From the NCBI RefSeq assembly GCF_014850955.1, contig NZ_JACXSS010000001.1, forward strand, positions 3,224,001 through 3,288,000: DNA of 64,000 nt, in the 5' to 3' direction. Shown piece after piece: positions 7,919 through 14,716 of this stretch (its first letter is position 1; each line of letters opens with the position of its first letter). The notes under the pieces are model-generated. The model was not told the origin of the DNA and ran no database searches. It was given only the letters and a program-made list of their open reading frames with translations. The position numbers and the translations under genes are program-made. This DNA comes from Methylomonas albis (GTDB taxonomy: Bacteria > Pseudomonadota > Gammaproteobacteria > Methylococcales > Methylomonadaceae).

Positions 7919-8821
7919 ATGAAACAGACCACATCCCTAAGCCATAAACTGGCGCGAGCCGCATGCGCGGCCGTCCTTTGGCTAACCGCCGCCGCGCCGG
8001 CCCATGCCGCCGGGCCGAGCCGCATCGTCTCGGTCGGCGGCGCGTTGACCGAAATCGTCTACGCGCTGGACGACGCCGAGCGCCTGGTCGGCGTCGATAG
8101 CACCAGCCTGATGCCGGCCGCCGCCAAGGCGCTGCCGCAAGTCGGCTATATGCGCAGCTTGTCGGCGGAAGGCGTGCTGTCGCTACGCCCGGACCTGCTA
8201 TTAGCCAGCGCTCACGCCGGGCCACCGGCGGTGCTGGAGCAATTGCGCGCGGCCGGGGTGCGGATCGAAACCCTGGCCGAGGATTATTCCGCCGCCGGCA
8301 TTGCCGCCAAAATCGGCGCCGTCGCCGCCTTGCTGGATAAGCCCGAGCAAGGCCGGGAACTGGCCAAACAGGTGCAAGCCGACTTCGACCGCTTGGCGCA
8401 GTGGCGCGCGCAACGCGGCGAGCAGCCCAAGGTGCTGTTTTTGATGGCGGTGGCCCACGGCGCGCCGCTGGCGTCCGGCCGCGGCACCGCCGCCGACGCG
8501 GTGTTAACGCTGGCCGGCGCCGCCAACGCCGTCGGCGAGCTGCAAGGCAACAAACCGATCGGCACGGAAGCGATGGTCGCCGCTGCGCCGGACGTGATTC
8601 TGTTAACCGACGTGGCCGCCAACGCCATCGGCGGCCTGGAGGCGTTCTACCAACAACCGGGCATCGCCCAAACCCCGGCCGGCCGGCAGCGTAAAGTGTT
8701 TGTCGTCGATACCCTGGCCTTGCTCGGCTTTGGCTTGCACAGCGGCCAAGCCGTGTTGGATCTGGCCAAACAACTGCACGGCGAACCGGCGGTCGCCGCC
8801 GACGCGGGTGACGGGCTATGA
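7919..8821 (+). CDS. hmuT: Heme ABC transporter substrate-binding protein
   Basis: A 300-residue periplasmic binding protein of the BtuF/HmuT type. The signal peptide ends near residue 30 (APAHA). The mature start SRIVSVGGALTEIVYALD is typical of HmuT, followed by VGVDSTSLMPAAAKALPQVGYMR and the linking helix between two lobes. It overlaps the permease gene by four bases (ATGA at 8818-8821), so T, U and V form one translation-coupled operon. The assignment to heme rather than cobalamin rests on sequence type and on the flanking heme genes. Confidence 0.92.
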   Translation: MKQTTSLSHKLARAACAAVLWLTAAAPAHAAGPSRIVSVGGALTEIVYALDDAERLVGVDSTSLMPAAAKALPQVGYMRSLSAEGVLSLRPDLLLASAHAGPPAVLEQLRAAGVRIETLAEDYSAAGIAAKIGAVAALLDKPEQGRELAKQVQADFDRLAQWRAQRGEQPKVLFLMAVAHGAPLASGRGTAADAVLTLAGAANAVGELQGNKPIGTEAMVAAAPDVILLTDVAANAIGGLEAFYQQPGIAQTPAGRQRKVFVVDTLALLGFGLHSGQAVLDLAKQLHGEPAVAADAGDGL

Positions 8822-9912
8822 CCGTCCATGTCCAGGCCGCGACAGCCGGACCGCGTCTTAGACTAAAACCGGCCTTGACTCGCGCCGGCCTGTGCTGGCT
8901 ACTGGCAGTGCTGCTGGCCGTCGCCGCCTTGGCCGCGCTGGGCAGCGGCGCGGTCGCGATCTCGGTCGGCCAGGCCGTCGCCATCGTCGCCGACCGCTTC
9001 GGTATCGCCCTGCCCTGGCCGTTCGGCGCCGACCAGCAAGCGGTGCTGCTGGCGATTCGCGCGCCGCGCCTGGTGTTGGGCTTATTGGTCGGCGGCGCCT
9101 TGGCCGCATCCGGCGCGGCGATGCAGGGCTTGTTCCGCAATCCGTTGGCCGACCCAGCCTTGATCGGCGTTTCCAGCGGCGCGGCGCTGGCCGCGGTGGC
9201 GGTCATCGTCTTGCGCGACAGCCTGTTCGGCGCCGTGACCGGCGCGTTCGGTGCCTATTTATTGCCGGTCGCGGCCATCGCCGGCGGTTTTGGGGTCAGT
9301 TGGTTGGTATACCGACTGGCCGACAGCGGCGACCGGCTGGACTTGGCCTCGCTGCTGTTGTCCGGCATCGCCATCAACGCGCTGGCCGGTTCGGCCACCG
9401 GTTTGCTGGTGTATCTGGCCGACGACGACCAGTTGCGCAGCTTGACCTTCTGGAGCCTGGGCAGCCTCAACGGCGCCAGTTGGGACGGCGTCGCCATCGG
9501 CGCGCCGTTTTTACTCGCCAATCTGCTGCTGTTGCCGTGGCTGGCCGATGCCTTGAACGCCTTGCTGCTCGGCGAAGCCGAAGCCGGCCATCTGGGATTT
9601 CCGGTGGAACGCATCAAAACCGGCCTGGTGGCCTTGGTCGCGCTCGGCGTCGGCGCGGCGGTGGCCTTGTCCGGCGTGATCGGCTTCGTCGGCCTGGTGG
9701 TGCCGCATCTATTGCGCTTGGCGCTGGGGCCGGACCACCGCTGGCTGTTGCCGGCGTCGGCGCTGCTCGGCGCCTTATTGTTGATCTGCGCCGACTACCT
9801 GGCTCGCACTTTGGCGGCACCGGCCGAAATCCCAATCGGCATCGTCACCGGCCTGCTCGGCAGTCCTTTTTTTCTGTGGCTGCTGTTCCGGCAAAAATTG
9901 ATGGGCCATTGA
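8818..9912 (+). CDS. hmuU: Heme ABC transporter permease (FecCD/BtuC type)
   Basis: A 364-residue inner-membrane permease with about ten hydrophobic helices. Family landmarks are RAPRLVLGLLVGGALAASGAAMQGLFRNPLADP-type sequence (RAPRL near residue 82, GAAMQGLFRNPLADP near 101-115), SLASLLLSGIAINAL-like helices, and GFVGLVVPHLLRL near residue 290, the cytoplasmic coupling region that contacts the ATPase. It overlaps hmuT by four bases and hmuV follows after one base. It forms the membrane channel for heme import. Confidence 0.93.
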   Translation: MTVHVQAATAGPRLRLKPALTRAGLCWLLAVLLAVAALAALGSGAVAISVGQAVAIVADRFGIALPWPFGADQQAVLLAIRAPRLVLGLLVGGALAASGAAMQGLFRNPLADPALIGVSSGAALAAVAVIVLRDSLFGAVTGAFGAYLLPVAAIAGGFGVSWLVYRLADSGDRLDLASLLLSGIAINALAGSATGLLVYLADDDQLRSLTFWSLGSLNGASWDGVAIGAPFLLANLLLLPWLADALNALLLGEAEAGHLGFPVERIKTGLVALVALGVGAAVALSGVIGFVGLVVPHLLRLALGPDHRWLLPASALLGALLLICADYLARTLAAPAEIPIGIVTGLLGSPFFLWLLFRQKLMGH

Positions 9913-9913
9913 C

Positions 9914-10729
9914 ATGCTGCAAGCCATGGATCTGACCCTGCGCGCCGGCGCGAAAACCTTGCTGGACGGCGTGACGCTGGAACTGCGCCCCGGTGAAGTG
10001 CTGGCCGTGGCCGGCCCGAACGGCGCCGGCAAATCCAGCTTGCTGCGGGCCTTGAGCGGCGAGCTTGTACCGTTCGCCGGCCGGGTATTGATGAACGGCC
10101 GGCCGCTGGCGGAATGGCCGCCGCAACAGGCGGCGTTGCTGCGCGGCGTATTGCCGCAAAGTGCCGGACTGGCGTTCCGTTTTACGGTGCGCGACGTGGC
10201 ATTGATGGGCCGCAGCCCGCAACGCAAAACCCACAGTACCGCGCAAAACCAGGCCATCGCCGAACAGGCGCTGGCGCTGACCGATACCGGCCATCTGGCC
10301 GAGCGCATCTACACCACGCTGTCCGGCGGCGAACGCCAACGGGTACAACTGGCGCGGGTACTGGCGCAAATCTGGGAGCCGCAAGACCCGCTGCACCGCT
10401 ATTTATTGCTGGACGAACCCACCTCGGCGCTGGACCTGGCCCACCAGCACGCGGTGCTGGCCATCGCCCGCCGCTTCGCCGACGAACAACAGGCCGGGGT
10501 GTTGGCGGTGTTGCACGACCTGAACCTGGCCGCGCTGTATGCCGACCGCATCGCCCTGCTGCACCAAGGCCGGCAGGCCGCCATCGGCACGCCGGCGCAA
10601 ACCCTGAACAGCGAGCTGATCCGGCAAGTATTCGCTTACCCGGTCAGCATCGGTAGTCATCCGCAAATCCCGGACGCGCCGTTGGTGATTCCGCGGCGGC
10701 AAGTGGCGCCGGGCGTTGCGGTGCAATGA
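9914..10729 (+). CDS. hmuV: Heme ABC transporter ATP-binding protein
   Basis: A 271-residue ABC ATPase. The Walker A motif is GPNGAGKSS (near residue 36), the signature LSGGERQRV (near 137), and Walker B YLLLDEPTSALD (near 165), followed by the switch histidine in LAVLHDLNLAA. The length and motif spacing match HmuV. It powers heme import through HmuU with HmuT delivering substrate. It is the last gene of the heme operon before the foreign segment begins. Confidence 0.93.
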   Translation: MLQAMDLTLRAGAKTLLDGVTLELRPGEVLAVAGPNGAGKSSLLRALSGELVPFAGRVLMNGRPLAEWPPQQAALLRGVLPQSAGLAFRFTVRDVALMGRSPQRKTHSTAQNQAIAEQALALTDTGHLAERIYTTLSGGERQRVQLARVLAQIWEPQDPLHRYLLLDEPTSALDLAHQHAVLAIARRFADEQQAGVLAVLHDLNLAALYADRIALLHQGRQAAIGTPAQTLNSELIRQVFAYPVSIGSHPQIPDAPLVIPRRQVAPGVAVQ

Positions 10730-11016
10730 GGCCTACGGCAATGCCACAGCCAATCGGCCGTTCCGGATTGTTGACCGATTTAGCGTGTTCGGAGGAATGC
10801 GTTAACAAAAGCCGCCAGGGAGGGCGGCGCCTTACGATTCAATGCCACAGATTTTTCGGCATGGCGATGGTGTTGTTGGGAGAAAAATCGAATAAACTGG
10901 CAGCAGACACTAGCCCTGTTGCAATCGATGGTTCCAGTGATTCAAAGACGCAGATTGCTCAGTTATCGGGCATTAGTTTTGATTGCCGAATGGTATACAG
11001 AAAGGAAAATCCAATG
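10730..11016. other. Gene-poor junction between heme operon and cassette array
   Basis: About 290 bases without a credible gene. An open frame of 110 codons runs through it from the hmuV stop, but it has no family resemblance and base use unlike its neighbours. The composition shifts to a lower GC content here, which marks the boundary of acquired DNA. Confidence 0.5.
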
Positions 11017-11087
11017 CTAACCAATCACTTATTAAAAAAATCCGTATTTGCTTGGTGATATACGGAAACTGTTTAATTACTAGTTAG
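11017..11087. other. Possible degenerate attC site at left end of array
   Basis: Three nested inverted repeats are visible: CTAAC (11017-11021) with GTTAG (11083-11087), ATTAAA (11031-11036) with TTTAAT (11072-11077), and TCCGTAT (11041-11047) with ATACGGA (11060-11066). This is the layout of an integron attC site, with GTTAGGG as the cleavage core. The next gene starts 5 to 8 bases after the core, as in the other cassettes. The spacers are unequal (9 and 5 bases), so this is weaker than the three sites that follow. An attI site is another possibility. Confidence 0.4.
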
Positions 11088-11094
11088 GGAGACA

Positions 11095-11496
11095 ATGATG
11101 CATCATGGGAGTTGCCTCTGCGGAGGTGTTAAATACGAAATTTCCGGCGAGTTATCTGGCGCATTGAACTGCCATTGTTCAATGTGCCGCAAAGCTCACG
11201 GTGCCGCATTCCGTAGTCGAGCCAGTGTGAACGCTTCGGATTTCAAATGGGTGCAAGGCGAGGAACTCGTCACGTATTTTGACTCTTCACCAGGTAACCA
11301 TCGCGGGTTTTGTCGTGTGTGCGGCTCTCCGCTTCTGAGTCGCTTCGATCAAAATCCTTCCGTGTTTGGCTTGCCGCTGGGCGCTCTCGACGATGACCCA
11401 AAGTTAAAACCAATGCTTCATGCTTTCGTCGGCAGCAAGGCTCCGTGGCACGATATAACGGACAACCTTCCACAATTTCAGGAGCTTCCGAAATGA
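11095..11496 (+). CDS. GFA/CENP-V family zinc protein (cassette gene 1)
   Basis: A 133-residue protein of the glutathione-dependent formaldehyde-activating (GFA) superfamily. The zinc-binding cysteine motifs are clear: SCLCGGVKYE near residue 6, NCHCSMCRKAHGAAFR near 26, and FCRVCGSPLLSRF near 72. Most relatives are not true formaldehyde-glutathione synthases, so the substrate is unknown. A link to C1 metabolism is tempting in a methylotroph, but GFA genes are also frequent passengers of integron cassettes. It lies on a cassette ending in the attC site at 11501-11563. The ATG at 11095 has a GGGAG ribosome-binding site; the next codon is also ATG. Confidence 0.88.
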   Translation: MMHHGSCLCGGVKYEISGELSGALNCHCSMCRKAHGAAFRSRASVNASDFKWVQGEELVTYFDSSPGNHRGFCRVCGSPLLSRFDQNPSVFGLPLGALDDDPKLKPMLHAFVGSKAPWHDITDNLPQFQELPK

Positions 11497-11500
11497 AGTT

Positions 11501-11563
11501 CCCTAACCCTACGCTCAAGCGGTACTGCGCAAAAGCGCGCAGCCCCTTAGCTACACGTTGGGC
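11501..11563. other. Integron attC recombination site 1 (63 bp)
   Basis: The left core CCCTAAC (11501-11507) and right core GTTGGGC (11557-11563) match the attC consensus pair (RYYYAAC and GTTRRRY) except for the first base. Inner boxes GCTCAAGCGG and CCCCTTAGCT pair with an unmatched base, as expected for the extrahelical bases that set strand polarity. The centre is CTGCGC and GCGCAG around a short loop. The size equals the classic 59-base element. Confidence 0.85.
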
Positions 11564-11569
11564 ATCACC

Positions 11570-12409
11570 ATGACCTACAGCAGTGCTGAGCGCGAAACCA
11601 TTGGTTTGTGCATATGCCTAGAGGCAATTGGCGATATGGCAAACCATGCTCTACTCACACTATGTGATGTATCAGAATATCCGGGAGAGGCAGAAGTTCG
11701 GTTCCATACGCATATTCATCGAGATCTATTCCTAATTCGTCTTCTCGACTTCGTAAAGGAAAAGGGCGATAAAAGCCTAACGGGCATTCCCGGCTCCTGC
11801 ATATCTGTTCTCAAGGCGGCATGCGAAACCAAGCACTTTGATGTCAATGGATGTGTCACAGAACTGCAAAAAGCCGTAGAGGCGCTTGAGGCTTGGTTGC
11901 AGCACAAAAAAGAAATATCTCTCTGGTTGCCAACGCTGGATACCGAGGCCAAGCTATTGGTCTCTAGGTTCGAATTCTTAAGTATTTCTGGCAACCATTC
12001 AAAGCACAACCTCGCGCGCCTTACCGGAGTATCGCGAGATGTCGCAAAAATACTCAACGATCACGGCCACCCCGTATCACAGGAGCAAATTCCCCTCGCA
12101 CTGGATGACTTCAGAGAGCATTTGTCTGAAAATTATTTCATTTATTACGGCACATGGCTTTCTGAATTGCTAAACAATATTCGATGGGGTTTGCAATCCT
12201 ACCTTTGGCCAACTTTCGTTCGTTCTTACACCCTTGTTTCAAGCGACACCGGTCAATATCGATATGAATACCCTGAAAATATCCAAGCTGATGTTCCAAA
12301 GCAATGGTTTTGGAGACTCATGAACAACGTCAGAGCTCAGCCGTACATCAAGCAGTTTAAAGGCGCTCGCTACCTCAAGACAGAGAGCTCGATTGAGATG
12401 GACTGGTGA
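11570..12409 (+). CDS. Unknown protein, integron cassette gene 2
   Basis: A 279-residue protein with no signal peptide or membrane helix, so probably cytoplasmic and largely helical. The ATG at 11570 lies seven bases after the attC core, a typical cassette arrangement, and is preferred over the TTG at 11558 that lies inside the core. Possible landmarks are HTHIHRDLFLIRLLDFVKEKGD, the charged EALEAWLQHKKEISLWLPTLD helix, and FLSISGNHSKHNLARLTGVS. I do not recognise a family. Codon use and lower GC differ from the chromosomal genes around it, in line with acquisition. Confidence 0.75.
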   Translation: MTYSSAERETIGLCICLEAIGDMANHALLTLCDVSEYPGEAEVRFHTHIHRDLFLIRLLDFVKEKGDKSLTGIPGSCISVLKAACETKHFDVNGCVTELQKAVEALEAWLQHKKEISLWLPTLDTEAKLLVSRFEFLSISGNHSKHNLARLTGVSRDVAKILNDHGHPVSQEQIPLALDDFREHLSENYFIYYGTWLSELLNNIRWGLQSYLWPTFVRSYTLVSSDTGQYRYEYPENIQADVPKQWFWRLMNNVRAQPYIKQFKGARYLKTESSIEMDW

Positions 12410-12421
12410 GCGCCTAGTGAC

Positions 12422-12499
12422 ACCCAACAATTCAATCCAGGAGACTCGCTACAAGCTGCTTCGCAGCTTTCCGCTCACCCCTTATTTCAAACGCTAAGC
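12422..12499. other. Integron attC recombination site 2 (78 bp)
   Basis: The left core ACCCAAC (12422-12428) fits RYYYAAC exactly and is followed by AATTCAATCC, nearly the same as in aadA-type attC sites. The right core is GCTAAGC (12493-12499), one base off GTTRRRY. The centre has a perfect hairpin, AAGCTGC and GCAGCTT, with loop TTC. Confidence 0.8.
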
Positions 12500-12509
12500 C
12501 GCCCAAACA

Positions 12510-13163
12510 ATGTCGAGCCCACGATTCAAAGCAACCCGTAGTGATGGCACCGATGCTACATCAGAGTTGCTATCTTTCGCCGAAGCAATTGGTCTCGAAT
12601 CGGTCGTTGCGGGCAGATATAGTTTTTTGCTTTTGCTCGAACTATTTGGCGCAACTCGATCTGGAATGCTTAATCCGGCAAAAGTCGTGAACCAAATTCG
12701 AGTTTTAGAGGGCGTTGAGGTGGCGAAAGGACTAAAGGCGGCAACCCCGTTCAAGTACCCTCCGCTTCAAGGATTGTGGCATCAGCACTACCTTGAAGAC
12801 GGGTTACCAAGCATGACTCACAATATCCAAAGAGGCATCGATAAATTTGGTCTTCCGTGGTTTAAGCAAAAGATTGCAGACGCAGAAGCCTCTGGCGAAG
12901 AATGGTATGTCACGGAAGCGGACGTAGCGCACATTGCACATGATGCAATAGCATCCAACTGGGAACGCCTTATAAATAAAAAGGCGCTTACTGGCGAATG
13001 GCTAATTTTTGCTAAGCACGAAGGCAAGAACTACTATCTCAGTCTCGGAAAACACAATAGTGGCGATGACCTGCTTCGTTCTCAAATTGATGCGATTTGC
13101 TTACAAGAGTTTCCGTTCTTGAAAAACATCCTTGATGCACAATCGTCGCAGCTATCGCCCTAA
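12510..13163 (+). CDS. Unknown protein, integron cassette gene 3
   Basis: A 217-residue soluble protein whose ATG lies eleven bases after the attC core at 12493-12499, and whose stop codon overlaps the next attC site. Segments of note are PPLQGLWHQHYLEDG (near residue 88), EASGEEWYVTEADVAHIAHDA, and LTGEWLIFAKHEGKNYYLSLGKH, which reads like alternating strands of a small beta domain. No catalytic motif is obvious. I do not recognise the family, though proteins of this size and style are common integron passengers. It is probably expressed only from a distant or internal promoter. Confidence 0.75.
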   Translation: MSSPRFKATRSDGTDATSELLSFAEAIGLESVVAGRYSFLLLLELFGATRSGMLNPAKVVNQIRVLEGVEVAKGLKAATPFKYPPLQGLWHQHYLEDGLPSMTHNIQRGIDKFGLPWFKQKIADAEASGEEWYVTEADVAHIAHDAIASNWERLINKKALTGEWLIFAKHEGKNYYLSLGKHNSGDDLLRSQIDAICLQEFPFLKNILDAQSSQLSP

Positions 13164-13244
13164 CATAGCGCTCAACCTCGCGCCCTTCGGTCGCTGGGCA
13201 CTACGCGACAAAGCTGCGCAGCACCGGTTAGCTGCACGTTAGCC
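13158..13244. other. Integron attC recombination site 3 (87 bp)
   Basis: The left core CCCTAAC (13158-13164) and right core GTTAGCC (13238-13244) are close to the attC consensus. Inner boxes GCTCAACC and GGTTAGC pair with one unmatched G, the same extrahelical layout as site 1. The three sites differ in length and inner sequence, as in arrays that collect cassettes from varied sources. Confidence 0.82.
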
Positions 13245-13326
13245 AAGGTCAGCATGTTTTTTGTGCCCACGCGGATACATGAATACCAACGCACAATCAC
13301 ACTGAGTCAAATTGACGAGCCCGAGC

Positions 13327-13641
13327 ATGACCAATAAATGGAACATTCCAGACTGGCTTGAACACGAAGTGCGCGAAAGAGACAAAGTCTGTGTCTATTG
13401 CGGTGTTATGTTCACACCAGCCCAGGTTTCTCGACGGTCAGCGGCCAGTTGGGAGCACATTATTAACGACGCTAAAATCATCACTAGAGAAAATATCGCC
13501 CCGTGTTGCTGCGGCTGTAACGCCAGCAAGGGGCAAAAACAGTTATCGGTTTGGCTGCAATCGAAATACTGCTTAATTCGTGGTATTGGTCCGGCCACCG
13601 TGGCGCCAATTGTCAAGCAAGCCCTCGACAGTGGTTTGTAA
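13327..13641 (+). CDS. HNH endonuclease domain protein
   Basis: A 104-residue HNH-family protein. It shows CVYCGV (near residue 20), EHIINDAKIITRENIAPCC (the His of the motif near residue 46), and CCGCNASKGQK, the usual zinc-cysteine and N-x-x-K-G part of the fold. The ATG at 13327 is chosen over a TTG at 13312. It follows attC site 3 by 82 bases, but no attC follows its stop, so it is either the last, truncated cassette or part of the recipient sequence. Small stand-alone HNH proteins can be nucleases of phage, restriction or mobile origin; the target here is unknown. Confidence 0.8.
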   Translation: MTNKWNIPDWLEHEVRERDKVCVYCGVMFTPAQVSRRSAASWEHIINDAKIITRENIAPCCCGCNASKGQKQLSVWLQSKYCLIRGIGPATVAPIVKQALDSGL

Positions 13642-13653
13642 ATTCACGTATAG

Positions 13654-13779
13654 CCAGTCTGGGTGGGCGTGAATATCAGTAACTTGTTCGACCGCGAGTA
13701 CGTGACGACTTGCGGCGAAGGCTCGTGCTATTTCGGCGACCGCCGCAACGTGTTGGCGAGTTTGCGTTACAACTGGTAA
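13654..13779 (+). pseudogene. C-terminal remnant of a TonB siderophore receptor
   Basis: In one frame ending at TAA (13777-13779) the translation reads VWVGVNISNLFDREYV, then TTCGEGSCYFGDRRNVLASLRYNW. This is the last 40 or so residues of a FhuE/FpvA-type receptor: the NLFDREYV motif, a disulfide-like C-x5-C pair and a terminal tryptophan. A stop codon (TAG at 13651) lies immediately before it, and the HNH gene ends 12 bases upstream. The rest of the receptor has been lost or replaced. Confidence 0.85.
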
Positions 13780-13837
13780 GCGGCAATTCCGGCGGGCGAG
13801 TTCCGCCGGAATAGTCTATTCACCCGGCCCTAAAATG

Positions 13838-13894
13838 CCGTTTGCCTGTCGAAGGGCGCGCCGGCATGGACTTCGACGCGCTCAGCGCAAACGG
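13838..13894. repeat. REP-like repeat with inverted ends
   Basis: CCGTTTGCCTGTCGAAGG (from 13838) is mirrored by CTTCGACGCGCTCAGCGC followed by AAACGG (13871-13894). It is the same repeat family as 7821-7880 and 14293-14317, here as a hairpin. Confidence 0.65.
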
Positions 13895-14068
13895 AATACC
13901 CGTGGTAAGTAAGCGCGGTTGAATAATCGATCCCGTTGCGCCGTCCTGGCAACGGACGATGAAATATCCCAGCCATCCTAAAATCCCTAGCGGGCTACAT
14001 AAAAGATGAGTTGACAAACAGCAGCGATTTTCTTAAAGTCCACTCAGCCTTCACGCAGAAGGTGTATT

Positions 14069-14090
14069 GCCAGCCATGTCTCCTGACTAG
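14069..14090 (-). promoter_or_regulatory. B12-box-like fragment (cobalamin riboswitch remnant)
   Basis: Read on the minus strand it contains AGTCAGGAGACATGGC, close to the conserved B12 box AGYCMGGAGACCTGCC of cobalamin riboswitches. The rest of the aptamer, including the CCCCGCAAC core, is not found upstream, and no gene follows on the minus strand. It is probably a fragment left by rearrangement, or chance similarity. Confidence 0.35.
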
Positions 14091-14292
14091 CCAGCCCTCA
14101 CGGTGCTAATCAATTCATCCAGGGGACCTTATGACCAAATCATTTTTCGCTAGCCGCCATTTCGTTTCCAGCTTTCTCACTACAGCCGCAAACGCCATCC
14201 AACAGCTGATTTTTATCTCTACGTTATTAATCCAGCCCTTAAACACCGTTAGCCTCCATGCCCTTGAGGGTACTGAAGGGCCAAGCAGCTCA

Positions 14293-14317
14293 GGCTTCGA
14301 CGCGCTCAGCCCGAACG
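14293..14317. repeat. REP-like repeat core
   Basis: GGCTTCGACGCGCTCAGCCC followed by GAACG is the reverse complement form of the repeat at 7821, with small changes. Confidence 0.6.
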
Positions 14318-14395
14318 CGGCACCAGGGATAAATTCCTAAGCCGGCCCAACGAAACGCCTTTCTGTCAAACATCGAAATTCGATAGGCAGGACGA

Positions 14396-14656
14396 ATGTT
14401 CTCGACGAATCTTTATCGCGCGGAAGCCATGGCAGCGCAGACCGGACGCTTGGAAGGCGACATCCTGCTGGCGAGATCCTGGTCGTCGTGGCTTGTCTTC
14501 GGGATTGTATTCACGCGTATCGCCATCACCGTTTTATTTATCAGCTTTGCGTCTTATATCAAACGAACCAACGCTAACGGTATGTTGGTCCCAAATGGCG
14601 GTGCGATCATCATTGCCACTCCGGCGCTATGGCTTATTTCGGCCGTTCATGACTAA
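14396..14656 (+). pseudogene. Truncated HlyD/CvaA-type secretion adaptor
   Basis: An 86-codon frame resembling the start of HlyD-family periplasmic adaptors of bacteriocin exporters: LYRAEAMAAQTGRLEGDILLARS, one membrane helix (about residues 30-54), then KRTNANGMLVPNGGAIIIA, which matches the first strands after the helix. Intact members are about 400 residues; here the frame stops soon after this point and no continuation is seen in other frames before the M16 gene. It is most likely a gene fragment. No exporter ATPase partner is present. Confidence 0.65.
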
Positions 14657-14716
14657 CGCCATCTTTCATCATTTAACAAACCTCGACTTATCCAACCATG
14701 GAAAGGAATCTTACCC

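Larger units (their letters stand above)
13780..14395. other. Eroded intergenic region with repeats
   Basis: About 600 bases without a convincing gene. It holds two REP-like repeats (13838-13894 and 14293-14317) and a B12-box-like stretch on the minus strand (14069-14090). A 69-codon frame at 14131-14340 has an AGGGGA ribosome-binding site and a hydrophobic start, but its second half is REP sequence, so it is at best a remnant. Confidence 0.6.

Noticed and set aside
7617-9206. A 529-codon open frame on the minus strand across the hutZ-like, hmuT and hmuU genes
   Set aside because: It is very rich in Arg, Pro and Ala, a product of high GC on the opposite strand of real genes with full motif evidence. 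No domain is visible.
10726-11058. A 110-codon frame overlapping the hmuV stop
   Set aside because: No ribosome-binding site, no family resemblance, and it runs into the possible attC at 11017-11087. It could be a decayed cassette gene, but I cannot support it.
13820-14017. A 65-codon minus-strand frame downstream of the B12-box-like sequence
   Set aside because: It starts with TTG, lacks a good ribosome-binding site, and its end lies in a REP repeat. It is not evidence for a riboswitch-controlled gene.
14131-14340. A 69-codon frame with an AGGGGA ribosome-binding site and hydrophobic start
   Set aside because: Its second half is made of REP-like repeat sequence, so it is not a credible intact protein.
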